A DNA stretch of 47,514 bases from Candidatus Limicola stercorigallinarum (GTDB taxonomy: Bacteria > Actinomycetota > Coriobacteriia > Coriobacteriales > Coriobacteriaceae): positions 1 to 47,514 of the forward strand of contig DVID01000002.1 in assembly GCA_018711625.1 (NCBI GenBank). Reading direction: 5' to 3'. A program made the translations under genes and the position numbers. Below are positions 1 to 8,360 of the stretch, piece by piece. Position 1 is the stretch's first letter. Every line of letters starts with the position of its first letter. The notes under the pieces are model-generated. The model was not told where the DNA came from. It searched no databases and saw only the letters and a list, made by a program, of their open reading frames with translations.

Positions 1-331
1 GCGTAGCATCTACCACGAGGATGGCACCTTCGCACGCCGCAAGAGAACGGGACACCTCGTAGGTGAAGTCCACGTGGCCCGGCGTGTCGATAAGGTTGAA
101 CTGGTACGTCTCGCCATCGTCTGCGGCATACATCACGCGCACGGCGTTACTCTTGATGGTGATGCCGCGCTCGCGCTCGATGTCCATCGAGTCAAGGAGC
201 TGCGAGGCCATATCGCGCTCTTCAACGGTATGCGTCAGCTCCAAGATGCGGTCGGAGATGGTGGACTTGCCGTGGTCGATATGGGCCACAATGGAGAAAT
301 TCCTGATATGTGAGGTGTCGTGTGTCTTCAT
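1..331 (-). CDS. lepA: Elongation factor 4 (LepA), N-terminal part, cut by window edge
   Basis: Translational GTPase that acts on stalled or mistranslocated ribosomes. Only the first 110 residues are present because the gene runs off the left edge. The protein begins [20 protein letters not shown], and the P-loop of translational GTPases is visible as AHIDHGKST. It continues with the switch I region RERGITIKS and the G3 motif DTPGHVDF, followed by [19 protein letters not shown]. The [15 protein letters not shown] stretch is typical of LepA rather than EF-G or EF-Tu. The ATG at 329-331 is the first start in frame and aligns with the usual LepA N-terminus. It lies downstream of rpsT on the same strand, with a terminator hairpin between them. 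Confidence 0.95.
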   Translation of the reverse strand, partial: MKTHDTSHIRNFSIVAHIDHGKSTISDRILELTHTVEERDMASQLLDSMDIERERGITIKSNAVRVMYAADDGETYQFNLIDTPGHVDFTYEVSRSLAACEGAILVVDAT

Positions 332-349
332 GCTGCCTATCTTACAAAG

Positions 350-376
350 AAAGAAAAAGCCCCGCAATCGCAGGGC
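350..376 (-). terminator. Rho-independent terminator after rpsT
   Basis: Read on the minus strand, GCCCTGC-GATT-GCGGGGC forms a 7-bp stem (one T-G wobble) with a 4-nt loop. It is followed at once by TTTTTCTTTCTTT. It lies between the rpsT stop and the lepA start, so lepA probably depends on read-through or on its own promoter. Confidence 0.85.
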
Positions 377-428
377 CTTGGAACAAACCGATGTCGATGC
401 GCAGGCATCCGACGTTGTGGGTGTGAAC

Positions 429-692
429 CTAGTTGAGGGTCTTGAGCAGGTGAGCCACGCCCGACTTGCGGTTGCCAGCCTGGTTCTTGTGGATGATGCC
501 CTTGGCAGCGGCCTGATCGAGATGCTTGTATGCACGGGCAGCAGCGGTCTGAGCGGCCTCGGCGTTGCCCTCCTCAACAGCGACCCTGACGTTCTTCACG
601 AGCGTCTTGAGCTCGGAGCGCACAGCGCGGTTGCGCATACGGGCCTTCTCATTGGTGCGGATACGCTTCTTCTGAGACTTAATGTTTGCCAC
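429..692 (-). CDS. rpsT: 30S ribosomal protein S20
   Basis: Small-subunit ribosomal protein that binds 16S rRNA early in assembly. The 87-residue product begins [20 protein letters not shown], the standard S20 start, and ends with the family's [15 protein letters not shown]. It is highly basic throughout and of normal length. The start codon is GTG (690-692), preceded by AAAGGAA on the minus strand. It is transcribed away from holA and ends about 50 bases before the terminator that separates it from lepA. No oddities were seen. Confidence 0.97.
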   Translation of the reverse strand: MANIKSQKKRIRTNEKARMRNRAVRSELKTLVKNVRVAVEEGNAEAAQTAAARAYKHLDQAAAKGIIHKNQAGNRKSGVAHLLKTLN

Positions 693-764
693 TTCTGGAG
701 TTCCTTTCGAGTTTCTTCACTACGAAATATTATCCGGCCTCTGAGACACGGTTGAGGTCACAAG

Positions 765-800
765 CCGAAATTGTAGCATGACCAGCAACTTCCGGGAAGT
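765..800 (-). promoter_or_regulatory. Candidate rpsT promoter
   Basis: On the minus strand TACAAT (770-775) is a good -10 match about 80 bases before the rpsT start. The -35 region is poor (TTCCCG at about 17 nt). It overlaps a hairpin, ACTTCC/GGAAGT, that could end holA transcription. Confidence 0.4.
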
Positions 801-867
801 GGTGATGCTGTGAATTATCAGAGCAATCGCCTCAGTAAGGTACTTTCCAGACGAATTGCGCCCCCTG

Positions 868-1827
868 CTACGACACAAGACGTGCGATCCAGAGCGTGAG
901 CGCCGTCTCAGAATCCTTGGAGCCTTTAAGCGCCTCTTCTACCGATATCGCCTCACGCAGCGCATCTACAAGCTCCTCCATGCGGAAGCACCGTGCCCAC
1001 ATGAGGTGGTTTTTCACCTGCCATGATTGCACACCAAGCGTAGCGGCAAGCTCGCGACCCTGCCCGCGCGCATCGAGCGCCTTGGCGCAGATAAGCTCGC
1101 GCAAGCGGGTGCAGACAAGCGAATACGTGCGCATTTCGCTATGGGGCGGCAAGAGGCGCAACAGCTCAAACGTGCGCGCGCTATCTCGGGCAGAAAGCGC
1201 ATCGAGAAAATCCCATGGCTTCACCTCTGCGGTGCGCACCACCAGTCGCTCAACATCCGTGCGCTCAATACGCTCAGACCCCACCATCGCTGCAAGCTTC
1301 TTAAGCTCGTTATCGAGCATGCGCGTGCTCTCGCCCACGCGAGCCACCAGCTCTTGTGCGGCATCCTCCGTCATGGTTTTGCCATAGCGACGCATCATGC
1401 CTTGCACTTGACGGGGAACTTCCCACCGTTTCTTGGTGGAGCAGTCAATGACCGCCTTAGGCCCCACTTTAGCTATTGCCTTGTAGAGGCGTGTGCTCTT
1501 AGCGAGGCTCGTAGCCGTGATGAGACAAACGGTGGTGGGGGCAGGGTTGGCGCAATATGCCACGAGCATCTCGCTCAAAGGCTTGGCCAGTTTATCGCAG
1601 CCGCGCAAAATGACCAGACGGAAATCGGAGCCCATGGGGAAGGTATTGAGCGATGAGAGGATATCATCGGGTTCATGTTCACCTCGATCAAGCTCTCGCT
1701 CGTCAAGGTTGAAATCGGCCATACCGCTCGCCTCAAGCCGCGTCTTGAGGCGGGAGATTGCGGCATCGCGCTTGACCTCATCGGCGCCAACCGCCAGGTA
1801 CACGGGAAGGAGCGACGCCTCAGCCAC
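868..1827 (-). CDS. holA: DNA polymerase III delta subunit
   Basis: Clamp-loader subunit that opens the beta sliding clamp. The N-terminal domain begins VAEASLLPVYLAVGADEVKR, and the central part has the family's LNTFPMGSDFRLVILRGCDK block. The C-terminal helical domain includes SVEEALKGSKDSETALTLWI. I place the start at GTG 1825-1827 because a near-perfect ribosome-binding site (AGGAGGTGA) sits 5 nt before it and the GTG overlaps the upstream gene's stop (GTGGCTGA). This gives 319 residues, close to family length. An ATG at 1848 is also in frame but lacks a ribosome-binding site. It is probably translationally coupled to the membrane-protein gene upstream. Confidence 0.88.
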   Translation of the reverse strand: MAEASLLPVYLAVGADEVKRDAAISRLKTRLEASGMADFNLDERELDRGEHEPDDILSSLNTFPMGSDFRLVILRGCDKLAKPLSEMLVAYCANPAPTTVCLITATSLAKSTRLYKAIAKVGPKAVIDCSTKKRWEVPRQVQGMMRRYGKTMTEDAAQELVARVGESTRMLDNELKKLAAMVGSERIERTDVERLVVRTAEVKPWDFLDALSARDSARTFELLRLLPPHSEMRTYSLVCTRLRELICAKALDARGQGRELAATLGVQSWQVKNHLMWARCFRMEELVDALREAISVEEALKGSKDSETALTLWIARLVS

Positions 1828-2473
1828 GGCGATCACCTCCTCGCGCATGGAGCACAAGCGATAGGTCCTCGCGCACCAAAAGCCAAATGAGGGCAAGCAC
1901 CACAAGCACGTTCATCAGCATGGCACCCCCGATTGCAAGCGCACCCTGAGTGGTGGAGATGAGAGCGATCACGGCTGCCACCACAAGCACGAAGGCCACA
2001 GACGCTCCAAGCGCCAAAACATCAATCGATGTCCGCTCCGGGTTCACTCCTGGTTGCATGCGCTGCGCTTCCTGACTAAGCAGGGTACCAGCGCGAACTA
2101 ACGCCATGAAACCCACAACGCCAAGCAAGCCCGCCATAAGCCAGGTAGCAACGTTTTCATCTGTGGCTACCACAAACGATGAAAAGCCCACGAAGGCAAC
2201 CGCGACCGCGAGCACGGCAAACGTAAGACACAGCAACGCACCCGTACGCTTTACCAACGCACGGCCGGCGCACTCATCGCTGTCGTCGAGAAACATCCAC
2301 CATACTATCGAGGTAAGACATACCAGAGAAACGAGGGCAACAAGCAACTCCTCAGCTGCCTGCGGGAGACCCAAAGCGGAAAGCACCACCGGAAAGATGG
2401 GCGTGGCATAGGCAAGTACAAGATAGAACACAAACAGCACATGGCCAACGATCAAGCTTCCCCTGTGAACCAT
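1820..2473 (-). CDS. Uncharacterised six-helix membrane protein
   Basis: A 217-residue hydrophobic protein of unknown function. About six membrane helices can be read, at residues 7-34, 41-61, 77-98, 107-128, 151-171 and 178-199. A short charged segment (DDSDECAGRALVKR) follows helix 2, and a polar stretch (EAQRMQPGVNPERTS) follows helix 4. No catalytic or binding motif is recognisable and there is no cleavable signal peptide. It lies 31 bases after comEC and overlaps the start of holA by 8 bases, so it is probably part of the comEA-comEC-holA transcription unit. The reading frame is well supported by hydrophobic periodicity and tight packing, but I cannot assign a function. Confidence 0.75.
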   Translation of the reverse strand: MVHRGSLIVGHVLFVFYLVLAYATPIFPVVLSALGLPQAAEELLVALVSLVCLTSIVWWMFLDDSDECAGRALVKRTGALLCLTFAVLAVAVAFVGFSSFVVATDENVATWLMAGLLGVVGFMALVRAGTLLSQEAQRMQPGVNPERTSIDVLALGASVAFVLVVAAVIALISTTQGALAIGGAMLMNVLVVLALIWLLVREDLSLVLHARGGDRRG

Positions 2474-2504
2474 GGCACCCCCTGCCCCTCTTGAACACGT
2501 TGCC

Positions 2505-4856
2505 TCATTCTACCCTGCCGCGGCGTGTCGATTCCACATCATAGCCTCCGGCACGTGGAGTGATGTACACGTCTCCCACCTCAGCAGTGCAAATGGCAAC
2601 GGCCCCCGCCTCCTCTACAAGCGCCATAGACTCAGGAGCAGGATGACCATAAGCGTTATCTTTGCCGGCGCTTGCCACCGCCACCGCAGGATCAAGCGCA
2701 TCAAGGAGCTCCTTTGATACCGATTCCTTTGATCCATGATGTCCCATCTTCAGAACATCGATATGGCCAATCTCATCTGCAACATCCTCCAACACGGGAG
2801 CCTCGGCGTCACCTGTCAGGAGCATCGTCAACGCTGCATCCCCGCCGGTGTAGCCCACATCAAGCACCAACGAGTCCTCGTTTTCCTCTCCCACCACCGG
2901 CTCGTCGGGTAACACCATCTCGCAGAAAAACCCTCCTACGTAAAGGCCATCGCCCAACGAGAGCTCCACCACAGGTATGTCAAGCTCCGCAACCTCAGCA
3001 GGAATGGCATCGCAAGCGCCCTCCGCCACCACGAGCCGGTCTATAGCAACCCCCGCCGCCACGGTAGGCAGACCACCCCAATGATCGCGGTCCCAATGCG
3101 TGATCACCACCGCATCAAGATGGCTCACATGATTGCGCGACAGCGCCGCAGCGGTAGCCTCGTCAATCCCGGCGTCCACCATGATGCACGCAGCCCCTTC
3201 GCGAAGCACAATCGCGTCTCCCTGCCCCACATCGAGCACAATGGCCTGCGCGGGCGCCATATATGTCCAGCGTACCGTCGAGGCGACAACCGTCACCGCA
3301 ACAAGCGCACAACCACTCGCCAACACGGGGAGCGAGGCGTCCCACCACCCCAGATACAGCGCGGCAGCACATACGTAGGGGGCAAACGCCACCATGCCGT
3401 CAATATCCACCGCAAGAGAAGCGCCCGGAATGGACGCAAGTATTGCAACAAGAAAGAGCGAAAGCCGCGCAAGCGCAAGCGGCAGTACGAGCAACCACCC
3501 CAAAAGCTGAGGGGCCGAGGCCACGAGAAGCACCACGGGCAGGCCCACCGTCAAAAGCGCACTCATCACTGGCCCGAGAACCAAGTTAGCAAGCGGAGCG
3601 ATAAGAGAAAGCTCTCCGAAGAGCGGCAATGTGAGAGGAAGCGTAGCTGCTTGCGCCACGAGCGTGAGGGCCAACGCAGCTGCAAGCGTTTGTGGGAGAC
3701 GCAAGCGTTGGAGCACATAGGTGAGGTAAGACGCAAACGTCAAGATGAACAGAACGCTTGCCGCCGAAAGCTGAAACCCAAGGTCATATGCAACGCCGGA
3801 ATCGAGCGCGACCAACACCACAATGGCAACCATAAGTCCCGAAAGCCCGTGGCCCCGCCGACCAGATAAGGTGGAGACCATGGCTACGAGCACCATGACA
3901 AACGAACGTACCGCAGAGGGCGCCGCTCCCGTAAAGAGCACATACCAACCCATACCCACCGCCACGACGGCGGTGGTGATGCGCCGTCCACAGCCCAGAC
4001 GCTCAAGCACCATCATCACAAGGGCCGACACCAGCGTGAGATGGCTTCCCGACACCGCAATGAGATGCGTGGTTCCCGTGCGCGAAAATGCCTCCGAAGA
4101 GGCCGATCCACTTTGCTCGGTGGTGCGTCCGCATACAATACCTGCAATAAGTGCATGGGCATCCGACGTATCCGGGTCAATGCCAGCGAGTATGCGCGAC
4201 CGCAGTGCGTCAATGGGACCAGAACGATCGGCCGAGCGCCGAACGCGCACCATCGTCACACCGCACACCGTGCCCGCCATATAGTCGCGTTTGCCCCAGG
4301 CGTTTGCATCAAGCGGTGTGAAACGACCCACCAGCGAAAGCTCGGTCCCCGCTTCAAACGTCGTATCTCCTGTAAGCTCCACAACCGCGCCTGTGTTCTG
4401 GCCATCCAGATATACCTCAGCCGTCATCGATACGCCAAAGGTTGTGTTCGCAGGGTCACCTTGTACAACAAAGACATAGGCACTCACGGGATTCCCCGAA
4501 AGCGCCTGAACGCCCAAAGACCGCTGCTCGATGCCGCTCCATCCACCAAGAGCGCCCACCGCAAGGCCAGCACCCAAACAAACAAGATAGACACTAAAGC
4601 GTGTTAAGGCCTCGGCTCCAAAACGCCATCTCCGTATGCATACTGAAAGAAGGACCACGCATGCCCCAAGGCCCACAAACGCGGCCACACACGCCGGACT
4701 TCGCGCAATGGCACCGGAACCCTCGTGTGTCCAATCGCTCCAGCCCGCCTCCATCACGGCCACCGAACTCAAAAGCGCGCCGGCCGCCATGCCGGTCATG
4801 GGCGGCAGATATGGGCGCGGCGGCTTCACCACATCCCGGGAGCGCGTCATACGCAT
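2505..4856 (-). CDS. comEC: ComEC/Rec2-family DNA uptake channel
   Basis: Predicted inner-membrane channel that carries single-stranded DNA into the cell during transformation. The 783-residue product has N-terminal membrane helices and an OB-like extracellular region (about 100-210). The competence core contains HLIAVSGSHLTLVSALVM, the family hallmark. The C-terminal metallo-beta-lactamase-like domain has ITHWDRDHWGG and LKMGHHGSKESVS, which retain the metal-binding His/Asp set and suggest nuclease activity. ATG 4854-4856 has AAGGA at 6-nt spacing and overlaps the comEA stop by 10 bases. A second ATG at 4850 would give an ATGA overlap. Coupling to comEA supports a working DNA-uptake pair, but no pilus genes are in the window. 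Confidence 0.93.
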   Translation of the reverse strand: MRMTRSRDVVKPPRPYLPPMTGMAAGALLSSVAVMEAGWSDWTHEGSGAIARSPACVAAFVGLGACVVLLSVCIRRWRFGAEALTRFSVYLVCLGAGLAVGALGGWSGIEQRSLGVQALSGNPVSAYVFVVQGDPANTTFGVSMTAEVYLDGQNTGAVVELTGDTTFEAGTELSLVGRFTPLDANAWGKRDYMAGTVCGVTMVRVRRSADRSGPIDALRSRILAGIDPDTSDAHALIAGIVCGRTTEQSGSASSEAFSRTGTTHLIAVSGSHLTLVSALVMMVLERLGCGRRITTAVVAVGMGWYVLFTGAAPSAVRSFVMVLVAMVSTLSGRRGHGLSGLMVAIVVLVALDSGVAYDLGFQLSAASVLFILTFASYLTYVLQRLRLPQTLAAALALTLVAQAATLPLTLPLFGELSLIAPLANLVLGPVMSALLTVGLPVVLLVASAPQLLGWLLVLPLALARLSLFLVAILASIPGASLAVDIDGMVAFAPYVCAAALYLGWWDASLPVLASGCALVAVTVVASTVRWTYMAPAQAIVLDVGQGDAIVLREGAACIMVDAGIDEATAAALSRNHVSHLDAVVITHWDRDHWGGLPTVAAGVAIDRLVVAEGACDAIPAEVAELDIPVVELSLGDGLYVGGFFCEMVLPDEPVVGEENEDSLVLDVGYTGGDAALTMLLTGDAEAPVLEDVADEIGHIDVLKMGHHGSKESVSKELLDALDPAVAVASAGKDNAYGHPAPESMALVEEAGAVAICTAEVGDVYITPRAGGYDVESTRRGRVE

Positions 4857-5629
4857 ATGAGGTCCTTGAGATTCTCGAACTTCTTCTCCCCTATGCCCGA
4901 GACGCGCATAATGTCTTCAATTGACGTGAATGGCCCCTGCTCTTCACGGTCCTTCACGATCGCCTGTGCTGTTGAGGGCCCTACGCCTGGTAAGGTATCG
5001 AGCTCGTCAACACCAGCTGTATTGATATTGACCGGCGAAGACGCAGTGTCTGTGGCCAACGAACCCGTTGAGCCCGTACCCGCACCCGAGGTCCCATCTG
5101 TTATGCCTGCCGAGGGAAGCTCCTCACCCTCCTTAGGAACGATGATTTTCTGACCGTCAGTGAGTATCGCCGCACGGTTGATGGCGCCTAAATCCGCGTC
5201 AGCGGTAGGACCACCTGCCGCTGTCAGGGCATCTGCAACACGTGAACCAGCAGGTAAGGTCACCACTGAAGGTGTTACCACAGCGCCCGAAACATCTACC
5301 ACTACGAGGTCAGCAGGTTCTTCAGATTCATCCTCGACGCTCGCAGATGAAGGCTCTTCCTCATCTGTATCGTCATCCTGCTCAACGCCGGTATCTTGAT
5401 CAGTGTGCCATGCTCGTGCCCCCTGATCATCGGCGCGCACGATGGCAATGGTCTCGCGCTGCGCACATTGGTATCCCAACAGTGCCGTCACAAACGCCAC
5501 AATCGCCAGCACACATACCGCAATAACCATGCCTGGCCTTAGACGCGTGCGAGCAACCGCATGCCTGAGGCCATCCAACGCCTTATCTTGAACCTGCTGT
5601 GCCAACAAGCATCGCCCCCTCATAACCAT
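4847..5629 (-). CDS. comEA: ComEA-family DNA-binding protein (SLBB plus helix-hairpin-helix)
   Basis: Membrane-anchored receptor that binds incoming double-stranded DNA outside the membrane and hands it to ComEC. A single membrane helix is near residues 33-52 (GMVIAVCVLAIVAFVTALLG). An acidic low-complexity linker (about 75-105) follows, then an SLBB-type domain (VVTLPAGSRVADALTAAGG). The C-terminal pair of helix-hairpin-helix motifs contains VNINTAGVDELDTLPGVGP and IMRVSGIGEKKFENL. The product is 260 residues. Two in-frame ATGs, at 5629 and 5623, are equally possible starts because neither has a clear ribosome-binding site. It is the first gene of the competence unit and overlaps comEC. Confidence 0.92.
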   Translation of the reverse strand: MVMRGRCLLAQQVQDKALDGLRHAVARTRLRPGMVIAVCVLAIVAFVTALLGYQCAQRETIAIVRADDQGARAWHTDQDTGVEQDDDTDEEEPSSASVEDESEEPADLVVVDVSGAVVTPSVVTLPAGSRVADALTAAGGPTADADLGAINRAAILTDGQKIIVPKEGEELPSAGITDGTSGAGTGSTGSLATDTASSPVNINTAGVDELDTLPGVGPSTAQAIVKDREEQGPFTSIEDIMRVSGIGEKKFENLKDLICV

Positions 5630-5759
5630 GCTCGCACGGTCATGAGAGGGCGATGAGATCAGGCAGAAAAACTTGATTGCGACCTTACGGGAATCTTCCC
5701 AAAATCTAGCCTACGTTTCCGCTCACCAAAGCTTAAGAACGGAACACCGGAGAGGCTGG

Positions 5760-6989
5760 CTAGGCGCGCGGCAGCAGCTCGTCGTGACGCTCGCGAAGTG
5801 CACGTGGTGGACGGTAGGAGCCACTTTCAAAGTCGATGTATTCCACGCGTTCGAGCAGTTCTTCAATCATCACGTCGTGGTCAAACATATCCCACGCCGC
5901 ATGCACTTCATCTAGACGTGCGTGAGTCTCCGGACGGCGCGGCATAAAGAGCGTGCAGCAATCAGGGGCCGTCTCGCAGGAGATGTCGTAGGTGCCGATG
6001 CGCTGCGCACGCTCGATAATCTCCTGCTTGTCCGAACCAATAAGTGGTCTAAACACCGGAATATCGACAACCTCGTTCACGGCCATGATGTTCTCAAGTG
6101 TCTGCGAAGCCACCTGACCAAGTGATTCGCCTGTCACGATGGCCTTCGCGCCCTCAATGCGAGCAATGCGTTCGGCCAGCGCATACATAACGCGGCGGTA
6201 CATGATCACGCGCAAATCGCTCGGGCACGCAAGCGAAATCTGACGCTGGCAATCTCCAAAGGGTACAACGTACAGACGTCCGATTTGAATAGCTGGTGCG
6301 TATGCCTTGATGATGTCTTGGCAAAGCATCTCGCTCGTATCGGCAGTTTGGGGACGTCCCGAGAAGTGAATGGGGACGCAGACAGCTCCACGGCGCGCGA
6401 GCATCCAGGTTGCCACCGGCGAGTCAATACCCGAGGAAAGTAGCGTGACAACCTTGCCTGCACTCCCCACGGGAAGACCGCCCACGCCGCGATCGGAGCG
6501 AGCATACACGTAAACACTCCCCTGCACCACGAGCACATGCACAATAACATCAGGCGCGTGCATGCGCACCGTCTTCTCGGGGAACGCCTCGCAAAGAACC
6601 TCGCCTACCTGAGCATTAAGCTCAAGTGAAGTAAGCGGATAATCGGTGTTTGAACGCTTGGCCTGCACCTTGAAAGTTTGATAGGGCTCGCATTCCCTCA
6701 GGGCGGCAACCGCAGCACGACAATACTCGTGAGGCTCACGATTGGTGTGATACGCAAGCGACACGCGTGCTACACCAGGAATACGTAAAAGCACCGGGAA
6801 AGCGCGCTCCGCCTCGCCGGGGCGCGAAAAGGTAACCAGCAGATGGCCCGAGATTCTCGTCACGCACGAAACGGAAAAGGCGGCCAGAGCCGCCTTGATG
6901 GAGTCCATGAGGATATGTTCAAAATGGGACCGGTTCTTTCCCTTAAGACCCACCTCATGATAATGGATCAAACAGACCCGGCTCGCCAT
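5760..6989 (-). CDS. thiI: tRNA 4-thiouridine synthase / sulfurtransferase ThiI
   Basis: Uses ATP to activate U8 of tRNA for sulfur insertion and can feed sulfur to thiamine thiazole synthesis. The 409-residue product has an N-terminal ferredoxin-like and THUMP region (about 1-165) and a PP-loop ATPase motif, LSSGIDSP, at 184-191. The distal motif ETAPDCCTLFMPRRPETH contains the conserved catalytic Cys. There is no C-terminal rhodanese domain, so this is the shorter form found in Gram-positives and archaea. The ATG directly abuts the rpoZ stop with no gap, which indicates translational coupling. A thiamine pyrophosphokinase gene lies far away at 36385, so thiamine genes are not clustered here. 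Confidence 0.95.
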   Translation of the reverse strand: MASRVCLIHYHEVGLKGKNRSHFEHILMDSIKAALAAFSVSCVTRISGHLLVTFSRPGEAERAFPVLLRIPGVARVSLAYHTNREPHEYCRAAVAALRECEPYQTFKVQAKRSNTDYPLTSLELNAQVGEVLCEAFPEKTVRMHAPDVIVHVLVVQGSVYVYARSDRGVGGLPVGSAGKVVTLLSSGIDSPVATWMLARRGAVCVPIHFSGRPQTADTSEMLCQDIIKAYAPAIQIGRLYVVPFGDCQRQISLACPSDLRVIMYRRVMYALAERIARIEGAKAIVTGESLGQVASQTLENIMAVNEVVDIPVFRPLIGSDKQEIIERAQRIGTYDISCETAPDCCTLFMPRRPETHARLDEVHAAWDMFDHDVMIEELLERVEYIDFESGSYRPPRALRERHDELLPRA

Positions 6990-7274
6990 TTACGCGCCCA
7001 CCGCCTTGTTGTGACCCAAAGCGCGATGGAACTTCTCATGATCAAAGGAGATGTCTCCGTCAACAATCTCCTCCATAGCCATGGAGATCGTATCCTTGCC
7101 CGAAAGCGCGATGGTGATGTCATCGATATCCTGGGCAGCAAGCACGCGATTGTGCTGACCGCGCAGCATGCTGTTAATGTCGCATGCGCGTTTAGAAGCA
7201 AGAGCCGCAAGCAAGAAACGATTGTTTTCGGTCTTTTCGAGCAGATCATCAATAGGGGGCTTGACGACAGACAT
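6990..7274 (-). CDS. rpoZ: RNA polymerase omega subunit
   Basis: Small RNA polymerase subunit that helps fold and stabilise beta-prime. The 94-residue product begins MSVVKPPIDDLLEKTENNRF and contains LAALASKRACDINSMLRG, matching the conserved omega block in which the family's KRA-(R/D)-IN segment is clear. The length is typical. The ATG is preceded by AAAGGAATTGAGG. It sits between gmk and thiI, the common actinobacterial gmk-rpoZ order, with 3 bases to gmk and none to thiI. Confidence 0.95.
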   Translation of the reverse strand: MSVVKPPIDDLLEKTENNRFLLAALASKRACDINSMLRGQHNRVLAAQDIDDITIALSGKDTISMAMEEIVDGDISFDHEKFHRALGHNKAVGA

Positions 7275-7277
7275 GCC

Positions 7278-7847
7278 TCAATTCCTTTCGTGCCGTTCAA
7301 TTATGGAAACAAGCTCATCGGTCGCCTGATCAAGATCGTCGTTTACAACAATCTCATCATACGCATCGGCGAGCTCCAGCTCTTTTTTCGCTGTTGCAAG
7401 GCGCAACTCAACAACGTCAGGCGATTCGGTGCCACGGCCCGTCAGGCGCTCACGCAATACCTCCATTGAAGGCGGTTTGATAAAAATCAAAACCGCGTCG
7501 TGGAATTTCTCACGCACCTGAAACGCGCCCTGGACATCAATCTCCAAAATAACCGAATGCCCTTTGTCCAGCTGCTGTTCAACCTCACTCACCAATGTGC
7601 CGTAGAGGTGGTCGAACACATGCGCCCACTCAACAAACGCACCCGCATCCACGCGTTTCATAAACTCATCATGCGTGAGGAAATGGTAGTTCACACCATC
7701 AACCTCGCTAGGACGTGGCGCGCGCGTAGTAGCCGAAACCGTCAGGCCGAGACGGGGCAGACGTTCGCGCGCGCGCGCGACAACGGTACCCTTCCCTGCA
7801 CCTGACGGTCCAGAAATAACAAAGAGCCTTGAAGTCACACAGGCCAC
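7278..7847 (-). CDS. gmk: Guanylate kinase
   Basis: Phosphorylates GMP to GDP with ATP. The 189-residue product has the P-loop SGPSGAGKGTVV near the N-terminus. The GMP-binding segment is SATTRAPRPSEVDGVNYHF, followed by FVEWAHVFDHLYGT and LEIDVQGAFQVRE, all signature blocks of the family. The GTG at 7845-7847 is contiguous with the mihF stop. A second GTG at 7836-7838 (giving MTSRLFVISG) is an equally good start by alignment. Neither has a strong ribosome-binding site, so translation is probably coupled to mihF. The mihF-gmk-rpoZ order is a conserved actinobacterial arrangement. Confidence 0.96.
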   Translation of the reverse strand: MACVTSRLFVISGPSGAGKGTVVARARERLPRLGLTVSATTRAPRPSEVDGVNYHFLTHDEFMKRVDAGAFVEWAHVFDHLYGTLVSEVEQQLDKGHSVILEIDVQGAFQVREKFHDAVLIFIKPPSMEVLRERLTGRGTESPDVVELRLATAKKELELADAYDEIVVNDDLDQATDELVSIIERHERN

Positions 7848-8156
7848 TTACTTGGTGAGCGCTTCGAGGAGCTGCTCGCGCTGACGAATGCCCAGACCCT
7901 GCACGCGACGAGTGGCGGAGATGCCCAGCTCATCCATGATCTTGGCAGCCTTGGCCTTGCCATAGCCCGGGAGCGACTCGATGAGGGTGGAAACCTTCAT
8001 ACGAGAAGCGATGGGGTCATCGGAGTTGAGCACAGACTCGAGGGAAACCTCGTTCTTCTTGATCTTCTCACGGAGCTCGGCACGGGCGTGACGGGCGGCA
8101 GCGGCCTTCTCGAGAGCGGCCTTGCGCTGCTCGTCAGTAAGCTGAGGAAGCGCCAT
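7848..8156 (-). CDS. mihF: Integration host factor, actinobacterial type (mIHF)
   Basis: Small DNA-binding, DNA-bending nucleoid protein unrelated to the HU/IHF fold. The 102-residue product begins MALPQLTDEQRKAALEKAAA. It contains the typical block PIASRMKVSTLIESLPGYGK, followed by the helix-two-turn-helix segment AKAAKIMDELGISATRRVQG and LGIRQREQLLEAL. ATG 8154-8156 has GGAGGT at good spacing. A longer in-frame extension upstream is not protein-like and contains the promoter, so it was excluded. It is the first gene of mihF-gmk-rpoZ-thiI. This family is essentially restricted to Actinobacteria and is the best single taxonomic marker in the window. Confidence 0.94.
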   Translation of the reverse strand: MALPQLTDEQRKAALEKAAAARHARAELREKIKKNEVSLESVLNSDDPIASRMKVSTLIESLPGYGKAKAAKIMDELGISATRRVQGLGIRQREQLLEALTK

Positions 8157-8243
8157 TGTTACCTCCAAATAACTATGTATCGTTACAAATGAAACGGACG
8201 AATGCGCACGTAAAAGGGCACGCGTCCAAGGTCGACCCCTTAC

Positions 8244-8270
8244 ATTATACGAATGCCTATCAAAGTTCAA
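8244..8270 (-). promoter_or_regulatory. Promoter of mihF-gmk-rpoZ-thiI
   Basis: On the minus strand a perfect -10 TATAAT (8244-8249) lies 15 nt from TTGAAC (8265-8270), a 4-of-6 or better match to the -35 box. The leader to the mihF ATG is about 80 nt. The short spacer is the only weak point. Confidence 0.65.
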
Positions 8271-8360
8271 GCACATCATGCACCCTACATGCGCGTTGAG
8301 CAGGCATTCCATAAAATGAGCTTGCATTTGCGCAGGTAAAATGGGGTGTACTAACGCATA

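Noticed and set aside
8157-8327. Longer mihF frame
   Set aside because: It covers the promoter. ATG 8156 has GGAGGT and matches the normal protein start.
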